Source: Roseihalotalea indica (GTDB taxonomy: Bacteria; Bacteroidota; Bacteroidia; Cytophagales; Cyclobacteriaceae). Taken from it: a DNA stretch of 50,991 bases. Position numbers and translations under genes: made by a program. Below the pieces are notes generated by a model that saw nothing but the letters and a program-made list of their open reading frames with translations, was not told the DNA's origin and did not search any database. Positions 35,258 through 42,202 of this stretch are shown piece by piece. The stretch is from the NCBI RefSeq assembly GCF_022458895.1, contig NZ_JAINFL010000022.1:1-50991 (forward strand), given 5' to 3'. How positions within the stretch are numbered: the stretch's first letter is position 1; every line of letters starts with the position of its first letter.

Positions 35258-36619
35258 TTAATTGTAAGATTTAAGGCGCTGAATAAGTCTATTCAAGTAA
35301 TCATCAGATAAATATTCTTCGTAACCCTTTAATTGCGTATAGTATTCAATAGCCTTGATATAGTCTTTCTTGTAAACTTCATATATTTTGCCAGCATAGA
35401 ATTTGCTTTTTAAAGCAAAAGGCAAAATAATGTCATCTATAGAGTCATCAACTTGAGAATTAGAATCAAAGTAATTTGAAACCATCTCAAAATAATATAA
35501 TCCGGCTTCTACGTGACTACTGACTTCTTTGCTTCTCAAAAAGAGAAGTCCAAGCGAATGTTGAACAGGAATCGTAGTATAATTCCAATCGGCAACCGTA
35601 TCTGCTACTTTATACCAATCAGGATCTTTATAATCCCGTGCATTTTCTTTATTGTTATCATATTTATCATTTTCATACTTCGCTAATTCTTCTTCTAAAT
35701 CGTCCCATTGAGTATATTTTCCTAAGACTTCCTCATTCAAGTTGCACCAATGTTGATGTTGCAAATCAAGATTTTTTCCATAACAGTAATTTTCCATCTC
35801 AAACTTCAACAATTCCTTTATCCTTTGAGCACTAGTTGGATGGGATCTAAAGTTGCCAAAAGTTCCTAAGTAAATCTCAGGTTCCCAGAAGTAAAAAAAA
35901 AGCGTTTCAATAGCAAAAAGTCTTATACCAGATAATTTGTGTATTGCTGTTAATGCCCATTTATCCGCTTCTAGTTCTTGCTTTCGGAGGGTATTCTCAA
36001 ACTTGGTAATGGTAATTTTTTCTCTTGAAAAATTTTGTCTCAACTTAACTTTTTCTTTCGTATGCTTCAATATAATGTGAGCATACTCATGTAGTAATGA
36101 AAAAAGAGAAAAATCTAATGATAACAAAGAAATATCAGCGAGAGTGATATCATTGTTAAGGATTTTATTTAAACTTTTTTCATCCAACTCAGTCAATTCT
36201 GAGATTGACAGAACTAAATCTGAGTCGGTAATAAATGGGTACACGTTTTGATAGAATGGTATGAGATTAGGTTCAATTTGGAAATTAATAGAGGCTCCTG
36301 AAATTAAATTCATTAAGTTGATTGGGAAGCTATCATCAATTCTTATTTCATATTGTTTATCATCTCTCAAATAGGTGAAAAGAGAGTTTGTATGTGGGTA
36401 TTTCTCAAAGACAAGCTGAATAGATCTTATGATGTTTGCATCTCTTTTATTTACTAAATTTGGTGCTTCGTTTTTTATAATACTATCTGCGCTTATAAAA
36501 ATACTCTTTGAAGATACGTCATAAATGGTACTATCTATATTACTTAGCTGTGAAAAACATTTAAGCGATGATGTGTTAAAAAGACTAGTAAGTATTATAC
36601 AAACTACTATTTTCTTCAT
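35258..36619 (-). CDS. Secreted M48-like zinc metallopeptidase with TPR-like C-terminus
   Basis: This protein of about 453 residues from ATG 36619 has a signal peptide (KKIVVCIILTSLFNTSSLKC). The zinc motif LLHEYAHIILKH and, about 40 residues on, RKQELEADKWALTAIHKLSG (Glu ligand and Asp) are followed by SHPTSAQRIKELLKF, the HPxxxxR motif of M48 proteases. The C-terminal 100 residues are helical and TPR-like (AGLYYFEMVSNYFDSNSQ, KDYIKAIEYYTQLKGYEEYL). The start lies inside the end of the lipoprotein gene (35-base overlap), so the two are translationally coupled. It probably acts in the periplasm or surface. An ATG at 36634 is an alternative start. Confidence 0.82.
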   Translation of the reverse strand: MKKIVVCIILTSLFNTSSLKCFSQLSNIDSTIYDVSSKSIFISADSIIKNEAPNLVNKRDANIIRSIQLVFEKYPHTNSLFTYLRDDKQYEIRIDDSFPINLMNLISGASINFQIEPNLIPFYQNVYPFITDSDLVLSISELTELDEKSLNKILNNDITLADISLLSLDFSLFSLLHEYAHIILKHTKEKVKLRQNFSREKITITKFENTLRKQELEADKWALTAIHKLSGIRLFAIETLFFYFWEPEIYLGTFGNFRSHPTSAQRIKELLKFEMENYCYGKNLDLQHQHWCNLNEEVLGKYTQWDDLEEELAKYENDKYDNNKENARDYKDPDWYKVADTVADWNYTTIPVQHSLGLLFLRSKEVSSHVEAGLYYFEMVSNYFDSNSQVDDSIDDIILPFALKSKFYAGKIYEVYKKDYIKAIEYYTQLKGYEEYLSDDYLNRLIQRLKSYN

Positions 36620-37115
36620 AATTCTCAAGAACACTTTTTATAAACGCAGTGGTTGTTGTAGGATCAAAACTTGAATTATTTATAGCTTTATCGATACCTA
36701 ACTTGAGCTTTTCTAGAGCAATCGATTCTTCACTTAACTTTTCTAAATAATTAAAATATCTTTCTGATAAATTTCTGTCACAAGGTCTTAAGCAGTAACC
36801 AATAAAAGCAGCCTTTATTTGATTCTCAATTAAAATATTATATTGATTAAGTTTCTCTCTAAGGTTCACAACTTTACTTTCGACTAAAGAACCTAAATTA
36901 AACTCAGGCGAAAGTAACTGTGAAAGATTGGATGATGCACCTTTTAGTTCCAATTTAAAACCTTTAACTGTTGAGGGAAAAGCCTGTTCCGGGTTCTTAT
37001 ACACGAAGATAGGATCTTTAGATCCTTCGCAGTGTACCTTTATTATCCGTGGTGCACATGAATGTAGTTGTAAAATTGCTGCACAGCAAGTTAAGCATAA
37101 ATAATTTATTTTCAT
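36585..37115 (-). CDS. Lipoprotein, paralogue of the one at 34737-35240
   Basis: About 176 residues from ATG 37115, chosen because MKINYLCLTCCAAILQLHSC then gives a lipoprotein signal with lipobox LHSC; a longer frame runs upstream to 37175. Motifs shared with the 34737 protein are VVNLREKLNQYNILIE, NQIKAAFIGYCLRPCDRN and LEKLKLGIDKA. It overlaps the protease gene downstream by 35 bases. The duplicated lipoprotein on either side of the protease gene is unusual. Function unknown; a regulator, chaperone or inhibitor of the protease is inference. Confidence 0.78.
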   Translation of the reverse strand: MKINYLCLTCCAAILQLHSCAPRIIKVHCEGSKDPIFVYKNPEQAFPSTVKGFKLELKGASSNLSQLLSPEFNLGSLVESKVVNLREKLNQYNILIENQIKAAFIGYCLRPCDRNLSERYFNYLEKLSEESIALEKLKLGIDKAINNSSFDPTTTTAFIKSVLENYEENSSLYNTY

Positions 37116-37253
37116 TCTGCTTACTTTGAATATACGAGAAAACTGTTCTGAAAATGATATATTATCCATTACCAATTTAGATTAAATATTCTTAATTCTC
37201 ATATTCAAAGGGAATATAAATTGTACATTAAATCTGATAAAGAGCAGTATGTA

Positions 37254-37275
37254 AAATACCCATTTATGGGTATTT
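37254..37275. promoter_or_regulatory. Palindrome AAATACCCAT-TT-ATGGGTATTT
   Basis: A perfect 10-bp inverted repeat with a 2-base spacer lies in the divergent region between the lipoprotein gene (minus) and the small gene at 37334 (plus). It fits an operator better than a terminator because neither gene ends here. Confidence 0.55.
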
Positions 37276-37333
37276 ATTTCTTTGATTTAATTGCCGTTCT
37301 TATCCTTCATTACAACAACCAACCTATTTAGCT

Positions 37334-37546
37334 ATGACAAGAAGACATAGAGGCAAAATGAACGGGGAAAGGTATTTGGGTAATACCAATAAAACCGAGG
37401 TGCATGATCTTGATAATGAACAAACCAACTGCCAGATCGATGAAATTATTCGTGCCGATCATGAAAGGTCATTTAATTCATTAACAGAAGCCCACAATGC
37501 AGGGTATAATAATTGCTATTATTGTATAGGGGGCTCAACACGATAG
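37334..37546 (+). CDS. Small metal-binding-like protein with C-terminal CxxC
   Basis: This 70-residue protein begins MTRRHRGKMNGERYLGNTNK, continues EVHDLDNEQTNCQIDEIIRA and ends EAHNAGYNNCYYCIGGSTR. The YLGNTNKxEVHDLDNE start and the final CxxC resemble a widespread family of small proteins similar to the Ada metal-binding domain. Cys residues at about 41, 60 and 63 could hold zinc. It would be DNA- or protein-binding. The length is that of the family. It is convergent with the coiled-coil gene next to it. Confidence 0.72.
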   Translation: MTRRHRGKMNGERYLGNTNKTEVHDLDNEQTNCQIDEIIRADHERSFNSLTEAHNAGYNNCYYCIGGSTR

Positions 37547-37555
37547 TTTTCTTTC

Positions 37556-37780
37556 TCAGGCTTCAACCAGATCAAGGCGTTTTTCAATAATTGTCAACCT
37601 ATCTTCAACCCGGTCAAAACGTCCGGTATGGTGAACAAGCGTGTCGTTGATACTTGAGACAGAACGTTCCAATTGGCCTACCCTGAATTTCAGATCATGG
37701 ATATCATTTTGGATGACATCAACTGTGCGGCGGATGTGTTTTAGATGTTCCAGCACTAAATTTTCGGTGTTGTCGCTCAT
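37556..37780 (-). CDS. Small coiled-coil protein of a widespread family
   Basis: This 74-residue protein from ATG 37780 reads MSDNTENLVLEHLKHIRRTV, then LKFRVGQLERSVSSINDTLV and RVEDRLTIIEKRLDLVEA. It is predicted to be a long coiled coil. Near-identical small proteins beginning MSDNTENLVLEHL are common in bacterial genomes and mobile elements. The function is not known to me. The longer frame adds six residues upstream that lack the family start. Confidence 0.75.
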   Translation of the reverse strand: MSDNTENLVLEHLKHIRRTVDVIQNDIHDLKFRVGQLERSVSSINDTLVHHTGRFDRVEDRLTIIEKRLDLVEA

Positions 37781-37918
37781 GGAATTATTATAGCGCATAA
37801 CAACAAAACCTTCCAGTTATTTAAATGCCTGATGAGGTGAAGTATGGAAATTGTTTTATTATATGATAAATTAGCCATGAACTATATGATATAAGTGTGG
37901 GGACATAATTACATCAAA

Positions 37919-38476
37919 CTATATATTAAATTCTGAAAACTTGATAAATAGCTCTTTACCCACAGTAGCAAGTGCTAAGTTTACGGTGTAGAATAGATTT
38001 TCTGCTGAACAGTAATCAGCAGGCTTCAGCCAACGGCTTTTCAGTTCTTTCCAAAGTCGTTCAGCAATATTGAGATGTGGCGAATACGGAGGCAGATAAA
38101 AGATGAACAAGCTTCTAGTTTGCCAACCTTGGATACGTTCTTTGACTTTATGAGCAGTATGAATCCTAGCGTTGTCTAGCACAATAACTGTAGGTTTTTT
38201 GATGCACATTGAGAGTTTGTCTAGTTGCTCCACTACAAAATTTGCGGTAATATTTTGTTCGGTAGTCTGATAGATCATCTTATTGTCTCTAGAGATCAAG
38301 GCAAAACAGTTAAGGCTTTGCCCCTTGGTAATTTCTATAGCCACATCTTCATCTAAAAATTGCCAACCATAAGGCACATAACCTTCTTCGGATACCTGAG
38401 ACTCATCACCGTAGAACAGATCAATATGGCCTAGCAGGCTCTGTTGTTCCAAAAGTGCTAACGCTTCTTTACGCAC
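37919..38476 (-). CDS. IS630 transposase, catalytic part (orfB)
   Basis: This 185-residue open part carries the DDE catalytic domain: IDLFYGDESQV (first Asp), VIVLDNARIHTAHK (second Asp) and LPPYSPHLNIAERLWKELKS (Glu). It lacks the DNA-binding part, which is in the preceding frame (38518-38937). A -1 slip at the A7 run (38542-38548 on the minus strand) joins orfA to this frame through KCRYKRIRRRVKGKPDPELY, with no stop between. The annotated start is a GTG or valine codon; the working protein is the fusion. Confidence 0.88.
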   Translation of the reverse strand: MRKEALALLEQQSLLGHIDLFYGDESQVSEEGYVPYGWQFLDEDVAIEITKGQSLNCFALISRDNKMIYQTTEQNITANFVVEQLDKLSMCIKKPTVIVLDNARIHTAHKVKERIQGWQTRSLFIFYLPPYSPHLNIAERLWKELKSRWLKPADYCSAENLFYTVNLALATVGKELFIKFSEFNI

Positions 38477-38517
38477 CTGATAAAGTTCTGGGTCAGGTTT
38501 TCCTTTGACTCTGCGTC

Positions 38518-38937
38518 TTATTCTTTTGTACCGGCATTTAATTTTTTTAAAAATCGTTTCAAAGTCTTCAAGCTGAACTCTTTATCTAGCTCTTCTTCCA
38601 ATATCTGCTTGGCCTGACTGAGACGCTGCCGTTCTTGCTGAACTGCCTGACGAACTTTAACGGCATCTTGCTCCTGATCCAGCAAAGGCTTGCGGCCACG
38701 TCCTGGCTTAGTAATTAGCCCTTCAATGCCTTCGGCTTGATAGCGATCTAGCCAATTGTTGACCGATAGGTGATTCATACTAACGATCTGACCCACATCT
38801 TTTGAAGTTCGTCCCTGGCTCTTTAAAAGAACCAATTGACAACGTTTGCGAAAAGCATAGCTTTTCCCTGTACGACAGCCTTCTTCCAAAGTCTGCTTCT
38901 CTTGGTTGGATAATTCTACTGTCCGTGTTTTTCCCAT
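38518..38937 (-). CDS. IS630 transposase, DNA-binding part (orfA)
   Basis: This 139-residue protein has an HTH region in the N-terminal half (SKDVGQIVSMNHLSVNNWLD, RYQAEGIEGLITKPGRGRKP) and a helical linker (RQAVQQERQRLSQAKQILEE). It ends at a TAA shortly after the A7 slippery run. In IS630 elements the HTH and linker domains are fused to the DDE domain; here that needs the -1 frameshift. Alone, orfA product could bind the ends and repress. Confidence 0.87.
   Translation of the reverse strand: MGKTRTVELSNQEKQTLEEGCRTGKSYAFRKRCQLVLLKSQGRTSKDVGQIVSMNHLSVNNWLDRYQAEGIEGLITKPGRGRKPLLDQEQDAVKVRQAVQQERQRLSQAKQILEEELDKEFSLKTLKRFLKKLNAGTKE
38542..38548 (-). other. Slippery heptamer for -1 frameshift
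   Basis: On the minus strand the sequence reads TTA AAA AAA TTA in the orfA frame, so the 7 A residues are A AAA AAA in the slippery arrangement. A slip by -1 continues ATT AAA TGC CGG into the orfB frame. This is a classic site in IS elements. A downstream stem was not evaluated. Confidence 0.75.
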
Positions 38938-38962
38938 TTGGGATATCTAACATAGATTTATC

Positions 38963-38970
38963 TAATTTTG
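38963..38970 (+). promoter_or_regulatory. Outward -7 box in IS630 right end
   Basis: TAATTTTG matches TAnnTTTG and lies within the IS630 terminal repeat, 26 bases before the Abi_C gene start. A TTTG at 38937-38940 is 22 bases upstream, close to the 19-21 expected. The IS end could thus supply a promoter for the gene downstream. Confidence 0.5.
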
Positions 38971-38996
38971 TCCATTTACTTAAGGTTAAATAAACA

Positions 38997-39722
38997 ATGC
39001 TAGAAAAGGCTCATGCGTTACAAGATGCTTTAATAGATCGAGCAACTGGCGGTTTTATGGAAGATTCCATCTATAAGGAGTTACGGGCTGAGTTCATAAA
39101 TAAACCAAATGTTGATGATAAAATTCCTCATTTCCTTAAGCAATGCACGAGCGTTGATCACTTTTGGCAGTTTATCAAAGAACAAGACGGCACCTATGCG
39201 GGAAGAAGAAAATATATATGGGATGAATTCAGTCAACTTATAAACTTTCTTGAAAGCCAAGAAAGCAGCCCCGCAGACGAAGGCATTGGAGTTAGTTTAC
39301 AAAACCTCAATTCAGATAGTGTTCAAACCGTATGGCAAAAAGCCTTAGAACGGAGAACAGCCGACCCAGAAGGCGCTATTACAGTAGCCCGAAGTTTATT
39401 AGAGACTGTTTGTAAACATATTCTTGATGACAAAGGAGTATCCTATAAGGCAAGCGATGACCTTCCCAAGTTATACAGCACTTGTGCTAAAACTATGAAC
39501 CTTTCACCCAGCCAACACTCAGAACAGGCTTTTAAAGCTATTTTAGGCGGGTGCCACACTATAGTTCAGTATTTAGGCACTTTGAGAAATCAAGTTAGTG
39601 ATGCCCATGGTAAAGGTAGGAGAGCTATAAAACCAAAACCTAGGCATGCTGAGCTAGCTGTAAATGTTTCGGGAGCAATGGCGGCTTTTCTAGTTGAGAC
39701 TTGGCAAGAGCAGCGAGAGTGA
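38997..39722 (+). CDS. Abortive-infection family protein (Abi_C domain)
   Basis: This 241-residue protein has a variable N-terminal half and a C-terminal Abi_C-like domain (about 120-241): GAITVARSLLETVCKHILDD, LPKLYSTCAKTMNLSPSQHS, QYLGTLRNQVSDAHGKGRRA and a helical end (AELAVNVSGAMAAFLVETW). Abi_C proteins occur in phage-defence genes that stop growth of infected cells. The RNxxSDAHG signature suggests an RNase-like HEPN-type active site (RxxxxH), an inference from the R-x(4,6)-H pattern. It is alone in its strand segment, 16 bases from the IS630 boundary, with the IS end as possible promoter. Confidence 0.85.
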   Translation: MLEKAHALQDALIDRATGGFMEDSIYKELRAEFINKPNVDDKIPHFLKQCTSVDHFWQFIKEQDGTYAGRRKYIWDEFSQLINFLESQESSPADEGIGVSLQNLNSDSVQTVWQKALERRTADPEGAITVARSLLETVCKHILDDKGVSYKASDDLPKLYSTCAKTMNLSPSQHSEQAFKAILGGCHTIVQYLGTLRNQVSDAHGKGRRAIKPKPRHAELAVNVSGAMAAFLVETWQEQRE

Positions 39723-39759
39723 TAACGGTTTATATGGTAAACGGGTCACTAAAATTAGA

Positions 39760-40575
39760 TTACCAACGAAATAGCCTACCTTTTAGGTGCGGCTCTATAC
39801 TTTCCTTTAATGATATTAAAGTTGCTTCAAGAAACTCTTCCATCTTTGTCATACCACGTGGTGTATAATTGTATTTTATATAGCGTATATGGCGAATATC
39901 AAATGGGATATCATCTTCATTTTGGGTAAGTAATATTACAGGTTTACCAATTGCATGGGCTATACCAAGCTCATAAAACACGTTAGGATTGCGTCCAGTA
40001 CAGTCTGCAATTACTATTTTTGATTGGTAAATAGCATTCCATACATCTGTCATTACGTTATGTGTATTAAAGAAATTATCTGCACGTGCAATGCTAAGAT
40101 TACATCTACTGCAAACCGCTTTTATGTGATCCTCATATATAGGTGACATTTCTAAATTAAATGGCATCAAGACAAAAACATCATGATTATTTTTCGATGG
40201 AAAAGACGTTGAAAATATTGGATCTACGAATATTGAATTAGCTCTCCTATTAGCAAGGTCAGTTAGGCTAATCTTGAGAACATCAAAGATTGGTGGGCCA
40301 TGTTCTGTAAATCTAATTTGTATATTATCATCAGCATCTATAAGCCTACTAGATCTTTCTACCTCAATATCGATAAGACCGGCCGTTTTAAGAGCGAATA
40401 AGGAACTATACAAGTAGTTTGTAGGACTAGGAGGAAGATATTTGACTTCAAAATGGTCACGGAATTTTTTTAAAGTATTGATGGAAAATTCCCTAAGTAC
40501 CCATAGGAGGTATGCGGAATTACTTACTGCTCTATCTACTCTATTTTCTTTTTTTGATGAACTTCCTGAACTCAT
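39760..40575 (-). CDS. TIR/nucleoside deoxyribosyltransferase-like effector candidate
   Basis: This 271-residue protein has a C-terminal domain (about 135-265) of the nucleoside 2-deoxyribosyltransferase/TIR-like fold: DVFVLMPFNLEMSPIYEDHI, ARADNFFNTHNVMTDVWNAI, SKIVIADCTGRNPNVFYELG, IAHAIGKPVILLTQ. The Glu in FYELG matches the catalytic Glu of this superfamily, which acts on NAD or nucleosides. The N-terminal 130 residues look like a winged helix (WVLREFSINTLKKFRDHFEV). It is convergent with the Abi_C gene, 37 bases apart. Related proteins occur in bacterial anti-phage systems, hence the defence guess. Confidence 0.8.
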   Translation of the reverse strand: MSSGSSSKKENRVDRAVSNSAYLLWVLREFSINTLKKFRDHFEVKYLPPSPTNYLYSSLFALKTAGLIDIEVERSSRLIDADDNIQIRFTEHGPPIFDVLKISLTDLANRRANSIFVDPIFSTSFPSKNNHDVFVLMPFNLEMSPIYEDHIKAVCSRCNLSIARADNFFNTHNVMTDVWNAIYQSKIVIADCTGRNPNVFYELGIAHAIGKPVILLTQNEDDIPFDIRHIRYIKYNYTPRGMTKMEEFLEATLISLKESIEPHLKGRLFRW

Positions 40576-40852
40576 CTGCTTAAAAGCTTACAATTTATTA
40601 TAGTAAGATAGAAATTTTTCGATAAGATTTAAATTCCATGCTGTATGATAATGACCAATATGTAAAATGGTTTTAAATATTCACCAAGTTGAAAATATGG
40701 CTTATGAGAAAGATTGCGTATTCATACGCAAATCCAAAGTAAAACTACGTCTTTAGACCCTTGCCCTTTACTTGATCGGCTAAGTATAACTCTTGAAATC
40801 TCTAAAGATATTTTACTAAATTTATGCTGTAAAAATTTATAAAAATATCCTT

Positions 40853-41056
40853 ATGAGTATCAACACTGGTAAATGCCCGAAGTGCGAGAGTACACTTCAC
40901 AACATCAAAGTAGAAAATATTGATATTCTTGATACTGCTAATCAGAAATGGAGGGGGGCTTCTTATATATGCCCAAAATGTAAAATAATTTTAAGTGTTC
41001 AGATTGATCCAATTGCAATTAAAGATGACATAGTTGAAAGCCTGAAAAAGAAATGA
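40853..41056 (+). CDS. Small zinc-ribbon protein
   Basis: This 67-residue protein has two CPKC motifs (GKCPKCESTL at about 8-16 and ICPKCKII about residues 39-46), forming a four-cysteine zinc ribbon, followed by a short acidic and lysine tail (KDDIVESLKKK). The fold is small and could bind nucleic acid or a partner. It precedes the FRG gene by about 64 bases in the same direction and may be its partner. I do not recognise the precise family. Confidence 0.75.
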   Translation: MSINTGKCPKCESTLHNIKVENIDILDTANQKWRGASYICPKCKIILSVQIDPIAIKDDIVESLKKK

Positions 41057-41120
41057 TTTCCCTGCACGTTTCTATGGCAAATTTTATCTTACAGAAATGT
41101 TCAAATGCATTCAAAAAAAT

Positions 41121-41810
41121 ATGCAAATTTCAATAATAAATTCTTTAGATGAATACCTACGAGAAATAGAATTTTTAGAAGAAACTGATTTATATAGAGG
41201 GGTTGGAGATGATAAAAAACATAGACTTATTCCTTCAGCAGGAAGGTTTGGAATTAAGGAGGCGGTTGCACAGTTGCAATACGAAGAAAATCTTTTTAAG
41301 GATTTCAAAAGAAAAGCATATTTATATATTGATAATACACCTAAAAACGACTTTGAATGGCTTTTTTTAGCTCAACACCATGGTTTGCCTACTAGGTTAT
41401 TAGATTGGACATTTAATCCATTAGTTGCTCTTCATTTTGCTGTTGAAAATGAATATGATGCAGATTGTGCTGTTTATAGGTCATATTTGAGCAGGATAAT
41501 TACTCCTGAACTAATTGAAGAATGGCAGAACCCATTCAATGTAAGTCAAATGATGCAGATTATTCCGAATTTAAGTCATGTTAGATACCAGAATCAAAAT
41601 GGCTTATTTACTATTCATCCAGAGCCCGCAAAAGAGGATTTTTCCCTAGTTTTAAAAAAATATTTGATACCTAAAGATGTTAAAGTTTCAATACGATGGA
41701 AGCTTAGAAAAATTGGGATAACTAAATCTCTTCTTTTTCAAAACCTTGATAGTGTCTCATATGATATTACTCAAATTAATAAAAGTAGATATCGGTCATA
41801 TTTCAATTAA
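41121..41810 (+). CDS. FRG-domain protein
   Basis: About 229 residues from ATG 41121; an ATG at 41097 gives eight more residues. It has the FRG domain: DLYRGVGDDKKHRLIPSAGR near the N-terminus, then NDFEWLFLAQHHGLPTRLLD and WTFNPLVALHFAVENEYDAD. FRG is the name from the F/Y-R-G motif, here YRG. Such domains are found in defence-related and effector genes; biochemical role not established by the sequence. The C-terminal 90 residues are unrecognised. It belongs with the zinc-ribbon gene upstream. Confidence 0.88.
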   Translation: MQISIINSLDEYLREIEFLEETDLYRGVGDDKKHRLIPSAGRFGIKEAVAQLQYEENLFKDFKRKAYLYIDNTPKNDFEWLFLAQHHGLPTRLLDWTFNPLVALHFAVENEYDADCAVYRSYLSRIITPELIEEWQNPFNVSQMMQIIPNLSHVRYQNQNGLFTIHPEPAKEDFSLVLKKYLIPKDVKVSIRWKLRKIGITKSLLFQNLDSVSYDITQINKSRYRSYFN

Positions 41811-42202
41811 GAATAACACACAATTGCATGCAATATTAAATTTTACACCCTATAAAGAGTTATTCGTAGTAAGTTTTCTATTCTGACCTTACGGAATTTT
41901 CATCAGAGTAGTGATTTTACACTATAGGAAGGGTCATTTAAGAAATGTAAAATCACCAACCCATTGAAAATTTTGCAACTCTTCGAATAGGGTGTTGTAA
42001 TTTATGAGGGGACAAAAGTTGCTTATAAACAATTTATGTTAAGTAGTTAAAACCATTCTAAGAAATTTACCCAATATATTGTTTGTCTAGAATAAGAACT
42101 AAATTGTCCTTATTCACTATTTTTTTCAAAATTTTTATTCTTTTTTAATAAAAAAATTAACTTATATCTATATCCCTCAACCGCACAACTTGCTCTCATA
42201 TC
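41811..42202. other. Intergenic with dispersed repeat
   Basis: This 392-base stretch contains repeat copy 2 (41928-41992). Very AT-rich bases near 42110-42170 probably hold the promoter of the PKD lipoprotein. Confidence 0.45.
41928..41992 (+). repeat. Dispersed repeat R22/R42, copy 2
   Basis: Starts GAAGGGTCATTTAAGAAATG and TAAAATCAC; it matches copy 1 at 22677-22740 in the same orientation. The two bound a region of about 19 kb that contains the recombinases, ISs and defence genes. Confidence 0.65.

Larger units (their letters stand above)
37894..38980 (-). mobile_element. IS630-family insertion sequence
   Basis: The element holds the two-frame transposase on the minus strand. Its ends AGTGTGGGGACATAATTACA (from 37894) and AGTAAATGGACAAAATTAGA (minus strand, from 38980) are imperfect inverted repeats. 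A TA target duplication flanks it exactly (37892-37893 and 38981-38982), the IS630/mariner signature. Size 1087 bp. The coding frames are intact apart from the expected programmed frameshift. Confidence 0.88.
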
